Below are positions 51,636 through 60,805 of a stretch of DNA of 64,000 nucleotides, in pieces (the first letter of the stretch is position 1; the number at the start of each line of letters is the position of its first letter). The notes beneath the pieces were generated by a model. The model had not been told where the DNA came from. It was given only the letters and a program-made list of their open reading frames with translations, and ran no database searches. A program made the translations under genes and the position numbers. The stretch comes from an uncultured Clostridia bacterium. Its GTDB lineage: Bacteria; Bacillota; Clostridia; Oscillospirales; Acutalibacteraceae. Location: positions 109,627 through 173,626 of the forward strand of contig CAKMIX010000002.1 in NCBI GenBank assembly GCA_927362715.1. Reading direction: 5' to 3'.

Positions 51636-51883
51636 GGACGGAGAGAAGTAGCAAAGCCTTTTGCCCGCCCAGAGAGAAAGCGCCACGGGCTGCGAGCGCT
51701 TTTGCGGGTCCCTTTGCGAAATGCACTCCCGAGCAGGCGGGGGGAAGAGAATGTATCCCCGCCCGTTTTGGCCGCGTTAAGGCAAACGAGCCGTTCCCGA
51801 AAAGGGAGCGGGAAACGAAGTGGAACCGCGATATTCGTCGCCTTCGTCGCGCCCGAAAGGGGCGGCGGAGGCTTGTTTTTTTC
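51636..51883 (+). ncRNA. T-box riboswitch, cysteine type
   Basis: The leader before cysE-cysS shows the T-box plan: Stem I start with GGACGGAGAGAAGTAG and the AGAGAG and GCTGCGAGC elements, a specifier codon UGC (Cys) at 51722-51724 within GCGAAATGCACTCCC, then the T-box AAGTGGAACCGCG (51818-51830). After it comes a terminator hairpin, GCCTTCGTCGCGCCC/GGGGCGGCGGAGGC plus a T7 run (51840-51882). The UGGA bulge would pair with the tRNA-Cys acceptor, including its U discriminator. Uncharged tRNA-Cys would stabilise the antiterminator and switch on cysteine synthesis and charging. Confidence 0.9.
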
Positions 51884-51894
51884 GGAGGAAATCT

Positions 51895-52542
51895 ATGTTT
51901 GAAAGACTGAAGGAGGATATCGCCGCCGTCAAGGAACGCGACCCCGCGGCGACTTCCACCCTGCAAATTTTACTGCTGTATCCGGGGCTCAAGGCTGTTC
52001 GGATGCATCGCCGCGCAAACTGGTTGTGGCGGCATAATCACAGATTTTTGGCGCGGTGGCTCTCCCAGCGCGCCGTGCGTAAAACAGGCATTGAGATCCA
52101 TCCCGCCGCCAAGATCGGCAGACGCTTTTTCATCGACCACGGTACGGGCGTCGTCATCGGCGAAACGGCGGAGATCGGCGATGATGTGACGCTGTATCAG
52201 GGTGTGACGCTCGGCGGCACAGGCAAGGACACGGGCAAGCGCCATCCGACCATCGGCAACGGCGTGATGATCGGCGCGGGCGCAAAGGTATTAGGGCCTT
52301 TCCGCGTCGGCGACAACTCCAACATCGCCGCAGGCGCGGTGGTGCTTGAGGAGATCCCGCCCGAAAGCACGGCGGTCGGCGTGCCCGCGCGCGTGGTCAA
52401 GCGAAACGGCGTGCGCGTGGACTGTCTCGATCAGGTGCATGTGCCCGACCCGGTTTCGCAGGAGCTTTGCCGCATGTCGGTGCGCATCCATACGCTCGAA
52501 AAGGAATTGGAAACCTGCCGCGAAAGCGGGCAAGCTAAATAA
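51895..52542 (+). CDS. cysE: Serine O-acetyltransferase
   Basis: A 215-residue hexapeptide-repeat acetyltransferase. The helical N-terminus starts [12 protein letters not shown]. Marks are [35 protein letters not shown] (catalytic His), [19 protein letters not shown] and GAGAKVLGP. It makes O-acetylserine from serine and acetyl-CoA, the entry to cysteine synthesis. Directly after the T-box terminator, with CGGAGGAAATCT before the ATG. It is the short CysE type without the long N-terminal extension of the E. coli enzyme. Confidence 0.95.
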   Translation: MFERLKEDIAAVKERDPAATSTLQILLLYPGLKAVRMHRRANWLWRHNHRFLARWLSQRAVRKTGIEIHPAAKIGRRFFIDHGTGVVIGETAEIGDDVTLYQGVTLGGTGKDTGKRHPTIGNGVMIGAGAKVLGPFRVGDNSNIAAGAVVLEEIPPESTAVGVPARVVKRNGVRVDCLDQVHVPDPVSQELCRMSVRIHTLEKELETCRESGQAK

Positions 52543-52582
52543 AAGCGATCCAGAACAAATCGGATCGTAAAGGAGAAGAATT

Positions 52583-53983
52583 ATGCGCGTTTACAATACG
52601 CTCACCCGCAAAAAAGAGGAACTCGTGCCCGTCACGCCCGGTGAAGTGAAGATCTACGCCTGCGGTCCGACGGTCTACAACTTTATCCACATCGGCAATG
52701 CACGTCCGCTGTGTGTGTTCGATACCCTGCGCCGCTATCTCGAATTTCGCGGCTACAAGGTGCGCTTTGTGCAGAATTTCACGGACATCGATGATAAGAT
52801 CATCCGCCGTGCGAATGAAGAGGGCACGGACTACAAGACCGTTTCCGAGACGTACATCCGCGAATTTTGGACGGACGCCAAGGGGCTTAATTTCCGCGAG
52901 GCGACCGTGCACCCCAAGGCGACGGAAAACATTGACGAGATCATCTCGATCATTTCGACCCTTATTGAAAAAGGCTATGCCTATGCCGTCGAAAACGGCG
53001 ACGTCTACTTCAGCCCCGGGAAATTCACGGAATACGGCAAGCTGTCGCACCAGCCGCTCGAAGACCTCGAAGCGGGCGCGCGCATCAACATCGGCGAGCT
53101 GAAAAAGGAGCCGATGGATTTTGCGCTTTGGAAGGGCGCCAAGCCCGGCGAGCCTGCATGGGATGCGCCGTGGGGCAAGGGCAGACCGGGCTGGCACATC
53201 GAGTGCTCGGCGATGGCGCGCCGGTATTTGGGCGAGACCATCGACATCCACTGCGGCGGGCAGGACCTCATTTTCCCCCACCACGAAAACGAGATCGCCC
53301 AAAGCGAGTGCTGCAACGGCGTGCCGTTTGCGCACTATTGGATGCACAACGGCTATATCAATGTCGATAACGTCAAAATGTCTAAGTCCTTAGGCAACTT
53401 CTTCACCGTGCGCGATGTCGCGGAAAAATACGGCTACGAGCCGATCCGTTATCTGATGCTGTCCTCGCACTACCGCAGCCCCATCAATTACAGCGTGGAC
53501 ATCATCGAGCAGTGCCGCGCATCACTTGAGCGGCTGTATACCTGCCGCGACAGCATCGATTTCGCCTTGCAGAGCGCGGGCGATACGGAACCCGAAAATG
53601 CCGCCGACATCCGCCGTCAATTAGAAAGCCGCAAAGCACAGTTCATCGCGGCGATGGACGACGACTTAAACACCGCCGACGGCCTTGCCGCCGTGTTCGA
53701 GCTTGTGCGCGACATCAATGTATCTGTGCTGCCCTCCGGTTCGAAGGCACTTTTGGAAGAAGCGGCAGCGCTGTTCGACACACTTGCCACCGATGTGCTC
53801 GGGCTTGTGTATAACCGCAAAAAGGAGACGCTCGAAGCGGACATCGCAGCGCGCATCGAAGCGCGGCAGGCGGCAAGAGCGGCGAAAAACTGGGCGGAGG
53901 CCGACCGCATCCGCGACGAGCTGAAAGCCGAGGGCATCGTGCTCGAAGACACCCCGCAGGGTGTCAAATGGCACCGCGTGTAA
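52583..53983 (+). CDS. cysS: Cysteinyl-tRNA synthetase
   Basis: A 466-residue class-I synthetase. The HIGH motif is FIHIGNARP and KMSKS is VKMSKSLGNF. Zinc ligands include the Cys in YACGPTVYN and the conserved GWHIECSAMARRY and FPHHENEIAQSECC blocks. It charges tRNA-Cys and shares the T-box transcript with cysE, so both respond to the charging level of tRNA-Cys. Confidence 0.97.
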   Translation: MRVYNTLTRKKEELVPVTPGEVKIYACGPTVYNFIHIGNARPLCVFDTLRRYLEFRGYKVRFVQNFTDIDDKIIRRANEEGTDYKTVSETYIREFWTDAKGLNFREATVHPKATENIDEIISIISTLIEKGYAYAVENGDVYFSPGKFTEYGKLSHQPLEDLEAGARINIGELKKEPMDFALWKGAKPGEPAWDAPWGKGRPGWHIECSAMARRYLGETIDIHCGGQDLIFPHHENEIAQSECCNGVPFAHYWMHNGYINVDNVKMSKSLGNFFTVRDVAEKYGYEPIRYLMLSSHYRSPINYSVDIIEQCRASLERLYTCRDSIDFALQSAGDTEPENAADIRRQLESRKAQFIAAMDDDLNTADGLAAVFELVRDINVSVLPSGSKALLEEAAALFDTLATDVLGLVYNRKKETLEADIAARIEARQAARAAKNWAEADRIRDELKAEGIVLEDTPQGVKWHRV

Positions 53984-54014
53984 TGGGGTTTTCCCATAGA
54001 AAGGCCGGCAGAGT

Positions 54015-55043
54015 ATGGAAGTTTTAAATCGAGCTGCCATCAAAAAAGAAGCTCGCCTGTTCATCGGGCAAAATAACCGCTGGGGCAAAATGTTCCTTGC
54101 GTATCTCCCAATCCTGCTGGCGACGGGGGCTGTGAGCGCCATCACCACCGGGATTTCCGTCGCGCGGCAGTTTTCCGAGCTGTTCGGGGGCGGGTATGCC
54201 GCTTATGACCCTGCGCTTGAATTTCAGATCAGCTTTAACCTTTTTTCTCTTGTGGATATCCTTCTCATCCCGTTTGTGTGTGCCGCAGCGGGCTATTTCC
54301 TAAATCATTTGCGCGGTTTCCAACCGGAATGGAAAAGCCTTTACAAAGAGGGCGCGCATTTTTACGGCAAATACTTTGTTGTCGGCTTTTTGCGGGAATT
54401 GTTTATCGGGCTTTGGTCTTTGCTGTTCATCATCCCGGGCATCGTCAAATCCTATGCGTGGTATATGGTGCCGTATATCATCCACGACAATCCGACGCTT
54501 GACGCCAAGCATGCGCGTGAGATCAGCGACTGTCTGACGCAGGGCTTCAAATCCGATCTGTTCGTTTTGGATCTGAGCTTTATTTTGTGGGATATGCTCG
54601 TCGGCGTGACGGGCGGCATCGCTTCGATTTATGTCGTGCCGTATCAAATGACCACCAAGGCGATGTATTACGAAAACCTCAAGGCATATGCGATCTCCAC
54701 GGGGCGCGTCGCGCCCGAGGTGTTCTCGCCCATACCGCAGGGCGGCGCATGGGCACAGGGGCAAAACCCGTATGTAAGCCCGCAGCAGCCGCCTTACACA
54801 GCACCGCAGCAGGCGAATCCGTATACGCAGCGGCCGGCTGCGCCGCAGGGTGAACCGGGGAACACCTTTACACCGCCCGCGCCGGAGGATACCTTCCGCC
54901 CATGGGACGTTCCGCCCGGAACGGGGCAAACGCCGCCGCAGCCTGCGCGATCCGCGCAGCCGACGCAGCAAACATCCGCGCCGCCTGTGGACACACAGAC
55001 GGGCGAAACTATAAACCGTGAAGAAAAGGAGCAGGACGAATGA
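54015..55043 (+). CDS. DUF975 family integral membrane protein
   Basis: A 342-residue protein. The N-terminal ~235 residues match the DUF975 family: NRAAIKKEARLFI start, several membrane helices, SYAWYMVPYIIHDNPTLDAKHA, and FVLDLSFILWDMLVGVTGG. The C-terminal ~100 residues are a low-complexity Pro/Gln/Thr-rich cytoplasmic or surface tail. Function unknown. It lies between cysS and the apgM-like gene in the same run, overlapping the latter by 4 bp. Confidence 0.85.
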   Translation: MEVLNRAAIKKEARLFIGQNNRWGKMFLAYLPILLATGAVSAITTGISVARQFSELFGGGYAAYDPALEFQISFNLFSLVDILLIPFVCAAAGYFLNHLRGFQPEWKSLYKEGAHFYGKYFVVGFLRELFIGLWSLLFIIPGIVKSYAWYMVPYIIHDNPTLDAKHAREISDCLTQGFKSDLFVLDLSFILWDMLVGVTGGIASIYVVPYQMTTKAMYYENLKAYAISTGRVAPEVFSPIPQGGAWAQGQNPYVSPQQPPYTAPQQANPYTQRPAAPQGEPGNTFTPPAPEDTFRPWDVPPGTGQTPPQPARSAQPTQQTSAPPVDTQTGETINREEKEQDE

Positions 55044-56254
55044 AATATGTGATCGTTTTGTGCGACGGCATGGCAGATTACCCCGTGCCCGCGCTCGGCG
55101 GCAAAACACCGATGGAGGTCGCTAAGAAACCGCATATCGACGCGCTCGCAAAGCACGCCGAGGTCGGGCTCGTGCGCACGGTCGCAGAAGGCTTAAAGCC
55201 CGGCAGCGACGTTGCGAACATGAGCGTGATGGGCTTTGACCCGAAGCTTTATTACACGGGGCGTTCCCCTTTAGAGGCGGCAAGCATCGGCGTAGAACTT
55301 CGCGACACCGACGTGACGCTGCGCACCAATCTCGTAACGCTTTCCGATGCAGAAAACTTCGAGGACAAGACCATGGTGGACTACTGCGCGGGCGACATTT
55401 CCACGCCCGAGGCTGCCGAGATCATGCGCGATGTGCAGGCGCGCTTCGGCAATGCGGAATTCACCTTTTATCCGGGCGTGAGCTACCGTCACTGCCTGGT
55501 TTGGGCAAACGGCACGACCGATCTCGGCGCCATGACCCCGCCGCACGATATTTCCGGGCGCGTGATCGGCGAATACCTTTCGGATTCCCCGAACGCCGCG
55601 CCGCTTATCGCCATGATGCGTGACAGCTACTCGTTTTTGATGCAGCATCCCGTCAACCAAAAGCGCATCCGCGAGGGCAAGCGTCCCGCCAATGCGATTT
55701 GGATGTGGGGCGAGGGCAAGAAGCCCATGCTGCCGTCGTTCGAATCGCTCTATGGCAAGAAAGGCGCGGTCATTTCCGCCGTCGACCTGCTCAAAGGCAT
55801 CGCAAAATGCGCCGGGATGCTCGCGCCGGAAGTCGAGGGCGCGACGGGGTATATCGATACGAACTTTGAGGGCAAGGCGAACGCCGCCGTGGACGCACTC
55901 AAAAACGGCTGTGACCTTGCGTACATCCACTTGGAAGCGCCCGACGAATGCGGCCACCGCAACGAACCCGAAAACAAGGTCAAGTCCATTGAAGCCATCG
56001 ACAGCCGTGTGCTTCCCATCGTGCTCGACGGGCTTTCTGAGATCGGTGAGGATTATAAGATCATGATCCTGCCCGACCACCCCACCCCCATTGTTACGGG
56101 CACGCATGCAAGCGACCCCGTGCCGTACCTCATTTATCATCGCGGCGGCGAAAAACAGGGCGTCGAGACCATTAACGAACAGACCGCCAAAGCGACAGGC
56201 GTGTTTGTGGAGCACGGCCCTGACATTATGAAAAAATTTCTGGAGGAAGCATAA
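55040..56254 (+). CDS. ApgM-type phosphoglycerate mutase family protein, proposed homoserine kinase
   Basis: A 404-residue alkaline-phosphatase-superfamily protein of the archaeal-type cofactor-independent phosphoglycerate mutase group. Metal/catalytic marks are VLCDGMADYP, the Ser in GSDVANMSVMGFDP, RHCLVW, HLEAPDECGHRNEPE, and LPDHPTPIVTGTHASDPVP. A subgroup of this family is a proposed homoserine kinase in species lacking ThrB. Here it overlaps metY, which acts on activated homoserine, so a homoserine-related role is plausible. Glycolytic mutase activity is the alternative. Confidence 0.82.
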   Translation: MKYVIVLCDGMADYPVPALGGKTPMEVAKKPHIDALAKHAEVGLVRTVAEGLKPGSDVANMSVMGFDPKLYYTGRSPLEAASIGVELRDTDVTLRTNLVTLSDAENFEDKTMVDYCAGDISTPEAAEIMRDVQARFGNAEFTFYPGVSYRHCLVWANGTTDLGAMTPPHDISGRVIGEYLSDSPNAAPLIAMMRDSYSFLMQHPVNQKRIREGKRPANAIWMWGEGKKPMLPSFESLYGKKGAVISAVDLLKGIAKCAGMLAPEVEGATGYIDTNFEGKANAAVDALKNGCDLAYIHLEAPDECGHRNEPENKVKSIEAIDSRVLPIVLDGLSEIGEDYKIMILPDHPTPIVTGTHASDPVPYLIYHRGGEKQGVETINEQTAKATGVFVEHGPDIMKKFLEEA

Positions 56255-57531
56255 TGAAACCGGATTACAAAATCGAGACCAAATGCGTGCAGAACGGTTA
56301 TACGCCCAAAAACGGCGAACCGCGCGTACTGCCGATCTACCAGTCCACGACCTATAAATACGATACGGGCACAGCCATGGCGAAGCTGTTTGACTTAGAA
56401 CCGGGCTATATGTATACCCGCCTTGCCAACCCCACCAACGATGCGGTGGCGGCAAAGATCGCGTCACTCGAAGGCGGCGTAGCGGCGGTGCTGACGGCCT
56501 CCGGGCAGTCGGCGAATTTCTTCGCCCTCATCAATATCCTCGGTGCAGGCGATCACATCGTATCGTCCGCGACGATCTACGGCGGCACGTTCAACCTCCT
56601 GAACGTCACCATGCGCAAGATCGGCATCGATGTGACCTTTGTCGATCCGCGTGCGGACGAAGCGACGCTCAACGCCGCATTCCGTCCGAATACCAAGGCC
56701 GTGTTCGGCGAAACGATCGCCAACCCTTCGCTCGAGGTGCTGGATATTGAAAAGTTTGCCCGCGTCGCGCATGCACACGGCGTGCCGTTCATCGTAGATA
56801 ACACCTTCCCCACACCCGTCAACTGCCGCCCCTTTGAATTCGGCGCGGATATCGTGACCCATTCCACCACGAAATACATGGACGGCCACGCCTGCGCTTT
56901 GGGCGGCGCCGTTGTGGACAGCGGCAACTTTGACTGGGAACAGAACGACAAGTTCCCCGGCCTTACTACGCCCGACGAAAGCTATCACGGCGCAGTGTAT
57001 ACGCGCGATTTCGGCAAGGCGGGCTATATTACCAAGATCGTCGCCCAGCTTCTGCGCGATTACGGTTCCACACCCTCGCCGCAAAACAGCTTTTATTTGA
57101 ATCTGGGGCTGGAAACGCTTGCACTGCGTGTAGAGCGCCATTGCCAAAATGCGCAGCGCGTTGCCGAGTTCTTGGAGCAGGATGAGCGCATCAGCTGGGT
57201 AAATTACCCGGGGCTTAAAAGCAGCCCGGACCGCGCGCTGGTGGAAAAATATCTTCCGCACGGCACCTGCGGCGTCATTTCGTTCGGCGTCAAGGGCGGC
57301 AGGGAAGCGGCGGAAAAGTTTATGAACCATTTGGAGCTCGCCGCCATCGTCACGCACGTTGCCGACACGCGCACCTGCGTGCTGCACCCCGCCTCGACCA
57401 CGCACCGCCAGCTTTCCGATAAGGAACTGGAGGAATGCGGCGTCACGCCCGATATGATCCGCTTCTCCGTCGGGATTGAAAACGTCGAGGACATCCTTGC
57501 GGACATCGAACAGGCGCTTGCAAGCCTGTAA
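56254..57531 (+). CDS. metY: O-acetylhomoserine aminocarboxypropyltransferase (sulfhydrylase)
   Basis: A 425-residue Cys/Met-metabolism PLP enzyme (fold type I). The PLP Lys is in THSTTKYMDGHACALGG. The N-terminal TKCVQNGYTPKNGEPRVLPIYQSTTYKYD, YTRLANPTNDAVAAKIA and DNTFPTPVNCRPFEFGADIV point to the MetY/OAH-sulfhydrylase group. It makes homocysteine from O-acetylhomoserine and sulfide. Its start shares a base with the stop of the apgM-like gene (TAATG). With cysE and cysS this gives a sulfur amino-acid cluster. Confidence 0.93.
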   Translation: MKPDYKIETKCVQNGYTPKNGEPRVLPIYQSTTYKYDTGTAMAKLFDLEPGYMYTRLANPTNDAVAAKIASLEGGVAAVLTASGQSANFFALINILGAGDHIVSSATIYGGTFNLLNVTMRKIGIDVTFVDPRADEATLNAAFRPNTKAVFGETIANPSLEVLDIEKFARVAHAHGVPFIVDNTFPTPVNCRPFEFGADIVTHSTTKYMDGHACALGGAVVDSGNFDWEQNDKFPGLTTPDESYHGAVYTRDFGKAGYITKIVAQLLRDYGSTPSPQNSFYLNLGLETLALRVERHCQNAQRVAEFLEQDERISWVNYPGLKSSPDRALVEKYLPHGTCGVISFGVKGGREAAEKFMNHLELAAIVTHVADTRTCVLHPASTTHRQLSDKELEECGVTPDMIRFSVGIENVEDILADIEQALASL

Positions 57532-57583
57532 AGCTGGTTGACTTTACAAAAAAAGACAACGATCTTTGATCCTTTTATTTACG

Positions 57584-57610
57584 GCAGGGACGCTATGCGT
57601 CCCTGCTTTT
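57584..57610 (+). terminator. Terminator after metY
   Basis: GCAGGGACGC-TAT-GCGTCCCTGC followed by TTTTTGCTTTT. Confidence 0.88.
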
Positions 57611-57683
57611 TGCTTTTGCACCAATAACCAAATCCCGCACATCGGCGTAAAATACAGAAGAAACCGAAAAGCGGGTGACAAGG

Positions 57684-58394
57684 ATGCGGCAGAAATACAG
57701 TGCGCGAACGCAGAAGTCCAAAAAACGGCGCCGCAGAGTACGCTTTGTTGCAGTGCTTTTGGCATTGTGCATCGTGACGGTCGCCGTCTTGGTGCAAATG
57801 CGTCCCGTCGTGCTGCGGTATGCACAGACGGTCGGCAAGCGGATTTTGCTCAACGCCGCCAACGAAGCGGTGGTGCAGGTGCTCTCCGAGCTCGGAACGG
57901 ATTATACAGACATCGTGGAGCTTGCCACCGACGGCGAAGGGCGCGTCACAAGCCTGCAGATCGATGCCGTGACAGTCAACGTTTTAAAAAGCCGCATCTC
58001 CCTTGCCATTGCCGAGGCGGTCGCCGCACAGGAGTCTTATCAGCTCTCTATTCCGTTGGGCACATTCCTGGGCAATGAATACACCGCAGGGTTAGGTCCG
58101 CGCATCACTTTTTCCATGCAGCTGACGGCGCACACGGTCGTCAACATTGAAAGCGCATTTGAAGAAGCGGGTTTAAATCAGGTCAAGCATCGCATCCTGC
58201 TGCAGATCGAGAGTACGGGGCGGCTGGTTTTGCGCGGCGCGACGGATGGGATCACCGTAGATTCCACGGCGCTTGTGGCGGAGACGGTCATCGTGGGTGT
58301 AACGCCCGACGCCTTTACAAATGTTATCGAAACACCGCTTTCGGATGCGGCCGGCATCATCAACGATTACGGTGCCGTCAGTGCGTCGCAGTAG
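57684..58394 (+). CDS. yunB: Sporulation protein YunB
   Basis: A 236-residue YunB-family sporulation protein. A basic N-terminus (KKRRRRVR) and one membrane anchor (VAVLLALCIVTVAVLV) are followed by an exported domain with YAQTVGKRILLNAANEAV, IPLGTFLGNEYTAGLGPRI and the ESAFEEAGLNQVKHRILLQI block typical of YunB. The ATG at 57684 is preferred (GGGTGA five bases upstream); a GTG at 57675 is possible. It indicates an endospore former. Confidence 0.9.
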   Translation: MRQKYSARTQKSKKRRRRVRFVAVLLALCIVTVAVLVQMRPVVLRYAQTVGKRILLNAANEAVVQVLSELGTDYTDIVELATDGEGRVTSLQIDAVTVNVLKSRISLAIAEAVAAQESYQLSIPLGTFLGNEYTAGLGPRITFSMQLTAHTVVNIESAFEEAGLNQVKHRILLQIESTGRLVLRGATDGITVDSTALVAETVIVGVTPDAFTNVIETPLSDAAGIINDYGAVSASQ

Positions 58395-58464
58395 TGCGAT
58401 TTCTTGAATACGCAAAATATTAGAACGGAATTTTGCTGTTTCATTCGGATTTTTGATAGATTTT

Positions 58465-58501
58465 CGCCTCCCTACGTGCTATATTCAAGCCAAGGGAGGC
58501 G
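58465..58501 (+). promoter_or_regulatory. Hairpin covering the ribosome site of the APH-like gene
   Basis: CGCCTCCCT (58465-58473) is a perfect 9-bp complement of AGGGAGGCG (58493-58501), which contains the ribosome site. The loop holds TGCTATATTC, which could be an extended -10; if used, the transcript would lack the left arm. Confidence 0.5.
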
Positions 58502-58506
58502 ATCGT

Positions 58507-59505
58507 ATGGAAAGCAGAACAAAATTGGCTTTATCGGAATCCACCGTGCGCCGCTTGTTTGCAGCGGCGGGGATTTCGGAAATCACGGACATTGCGGCAC
58601 TCGGCGCGGGGGAATTCAACGCCGTGTATGCCGCGAAAGGGAACAAGCAGGCGTATGTGCTCAAGGTCGCGCCGGGCATCGACATACCCGTGCTGCACTA
58701 TGAGCAGGGTATGATGCGCGCCGAGGTGTTCTGGTACAGCCAAATGCGCGAGCATACCGACATCCGCGTGCCGGAAGTGTACTATACGGATTTTTCACAT
58801 CAGCTGATCCCGGCGGATTGGTTCATCATGGAGCGCCTGCCCGGCGAGCAGCTCGATCAGATCAAACTGTCTGCCGGGGAAAAGGCGGCGGTGGATCGCC
58901 GGCTTGCACAAATGGTTGCGGCGATGCACAAAATCTCCGGTGAGCGTTTCGGCTATGTGCAAAATGAGCTGTATGCCGATTGGTATGCGGCACTGCACGC
59001 GATGACGGAAAACCTTTTACACGACGCGCGCGTAAAGGGGAAACGCTCCAAGCGCGGCGAACGGCTGCTGTGTTTGGAAGAAAAATACCGTACCGTCTTA
59101 AGCCGCGTCGAATGTGCCATGGTCAATTTTGATATCTGGGCGCCGAATATCCTTTGCCGCCGCACGGAAAACGGCATGGAATGTATGTGGATCGATCCCG
59201 AACGCTGCTTTTGGGGCGACCGTATCGCCGACCTTTTCTGTCTGGAGTTCGGTACGCCGCTAAAGAAAAAGGCAAAGACCTTAGAAGCCTACAATGCTGC
59301 GGCAAAAACGCCGATCCGGGTCACGCGCGACGAGCAGATCCGCTATGCGCTGATGTTGGGCTACGCTGCGCTCATTATGGAGATCGAAAAGTACTATCGC
59401 TATACCCCGCGTCACTTCGGCTGGTGGCGCAATGTTGCCGCTTCCTTTTATCTGTATCAAAGCGCATTCCGTGAACTGCGCGCCATGGAGCATGAAACGC
59501 GATAA
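58507..59505 (+). CDS. Aminoglycoside-phosphotransferase-like kinase family protein
   Basis: A 332-residue APH-family protein (kinase fold). An N-lobe (residues ~1-105) includes the Lys in AYVLKVAPG and a hinge WFIMERLPG. The catalytic loop is MVNFDIWAPNIL, keeping Asp and Asn but with Asn-Phe in place of the usual His-Gly before the Asp; the metal loop is WIDPERCFWGD. The substrate is unknown: an antibiotic, sugar or small amine. The start follows AAGGGAGGCGATCGT. The MATE exporter downstream overlaps it by 14 bp. Confidence 0.82.
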   Translation: MESRTKLALSESTVRRLFAAAGISEITDIAALGAGEFNAVYAAKGNKQAYVLKVAPGIDIPVLHYEQGMMRAEVFWYSQMREHTDIRVPEVYYTDFSHQLIPADWFIMERLPGEQLDQIKLSAGEKAAVDRRLAQMVAAMHKISGERFGYVQNELYADWYAALHAMTENLLHDARVKGKRSKRGERLLCLEEKYRTVLSRVECAMVNFDIWAPNILCRRTENGMECMWIDPERCFWGDRIADLFCLEFGTPLKKKAKTLEAYNAAAKTPIRVTRDEQIRYALMLGYAALIMEIEKYYRYTPRHFGWWRNVAASFYLYQSAFRELRAMEHETR

Positions 59506-60805
59506 GGCGGCAGCGCTGCAAAGCGCGCCGATTCTGCGGCTGATGCTCACCTTTTCAGGCGGGACACTCGCCGCCCTTGTGCTGTCGGGGCTCTACACGC
59601 TGACGGACACCCTGTTTGTAAGCTACGCCGTGGGCGCTCAAGCAGTCGGCGGCGTCTCCGTCGCGTTCCCTTTTGTGATGTTCCAGTCGGCGGTCTCCAC
59701 GGCTTTGGGCGGGGGCGCGGCGACGCTCGTTTCACAAAAAATGGGAAAAAACGAACCCGCCGCAGCGGGGGAGATCGCCCTAAACGCGATGCTGACCTTT
59801 TGGCTCACCGCGCTCCTTGTCACCGTGCTCGGGCTTTTGAGTCTGGATGGCTTTCTGCGCTATTCCGGGCTTTCGGGAAGCCTTTATAGTTATGCGCGCG
59901 AATATTTGCAGATCATCCTCCTTGGCAACCTGTTTTCCACGGGCTTTTCGTCGGTCATCCGCGCCGAGGGGAATATCCGCTACGGCGTTCTGATCTGGGT
60001 CATCCCCGTGACGCTGAATATCCTGCTGGATTACCTTTTCCTCCTGCAATGGGGCTTCGGCGTGCGCGGCTCGGCGATCGCCACGGTGCTGGCACAGTTT
60101 GTAAGCTTTTCCATGAGCCTGCTGTTTTTTGCGCGGTTTTCCGTTTTGCGCTTTCGCGGTGCGCGTTTGCACATAAAAACCGTACTGCGGATCTTGGCGA
60201 TCGGTCTGCCCTCCCTCGTCCAGCAGTCGGGGCTGGCGCTCTCCCTTGCGGTCATGAATATGGCGCTCGGCCGCGCGGGCGGGGAAGCGGCGGTGACGGT
60301 ATACGGCTTTATTTATAGGATCTTAGTGTTTGCCTATTATCCGTTCCTTGCGGTGACGCAGGCGTTAAGCCCTGTTGCAAGCAGCAGCTATGCCGCCGAA
60401 AAACATGACCGCGTGCGTGCGGCGACACGCATTGCCATGACGCTGGCCGTCGGCAGCGGCGTTCTTCTTTGTGTACTGCTGTGTGTGTTTCCCGAAAGCG
60501 TCCTGCGGCTTTTGACCGACGATGGGCAGGTGCTTACGGAAGGCGTACCCGCATTGCGCAAAGCGGCGCTTTCCTTACCTTTCGTGCCTGTTTCACTGGT
60601 GGCGGGGACACTGCTGCAATCACAAGGCAGGGTAAAAGCATCCCTGTTTTTACAATCGTCGGGCAGCGTACTGTGTCTGTTCCCCGTGCTTTTGGCTTTA
60701 TGGCTTGTGTGCGGGCTCGACGGCGTTTGGTACGCGCCCTTTGCCGCCGCCCTCCTTTCCGCCGCACTTACCGCTGTCTGTTTTTTGCGTTTTCGCAGGA
60801 TGTGA
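59492..60805 (+). CDS. MATE family efflux transporter
   Basis: A 437-residue MATE-family exporter with about twelve membrane helices in two similar halves. Motifs are LSGLYTLTDTLFVSYAVGAQAVGGVS near the N-terminus, ALGGGAATLVSQKMGK, and GLPSLVQQSGLALSLAVMN in the second half. It is predicted to extrude drugs or metabolites using Na+ or H+. The 14-bp overlap with the APH-like gene suggests a joint transcript, possibly a resistance or detoxification pair. The start lacks a well-spaced ribosome site, consistent with translational coupling. Confidence 0.88.
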   Translation: MKRDKAAALQSAPILRLMLTFSGGTLAALVLSGLYTLTDTLFVSYAVGAQAVGGVSVAFPFVMFQSAVSTALGGGAATLVSQKMGKNEPAAAGEIALNAMLTFWLTALLVTVLGLLSLDGFLRYSGLSGSLYSYAREYLQIILLGNLFSTGFSSVIRAEGNIRYGVLIWVIPVTLNILLDYLFLLQWGFGVRGSAIATVLAQFVSFSMSLLFFARFSVLRFRGARLHIKTVLRILAIGLPSLVQQSGLALSLAVMNMALGRAGGEAAVTVYGFIYRILVFAYYPFLAVTQALSPVASSSYAAEKHDRVRAATRIAMTLAVGSGVLLCVLLCVFPESVLRLLTDDGQVLTEGVPALRKAALSLPFVPVSLVAGTLLQSQGRVKASLFLQSSGSVLCLFPVLLALWLVCGLDGVWYAPFAAALLSAALTAVCFLRFRRM

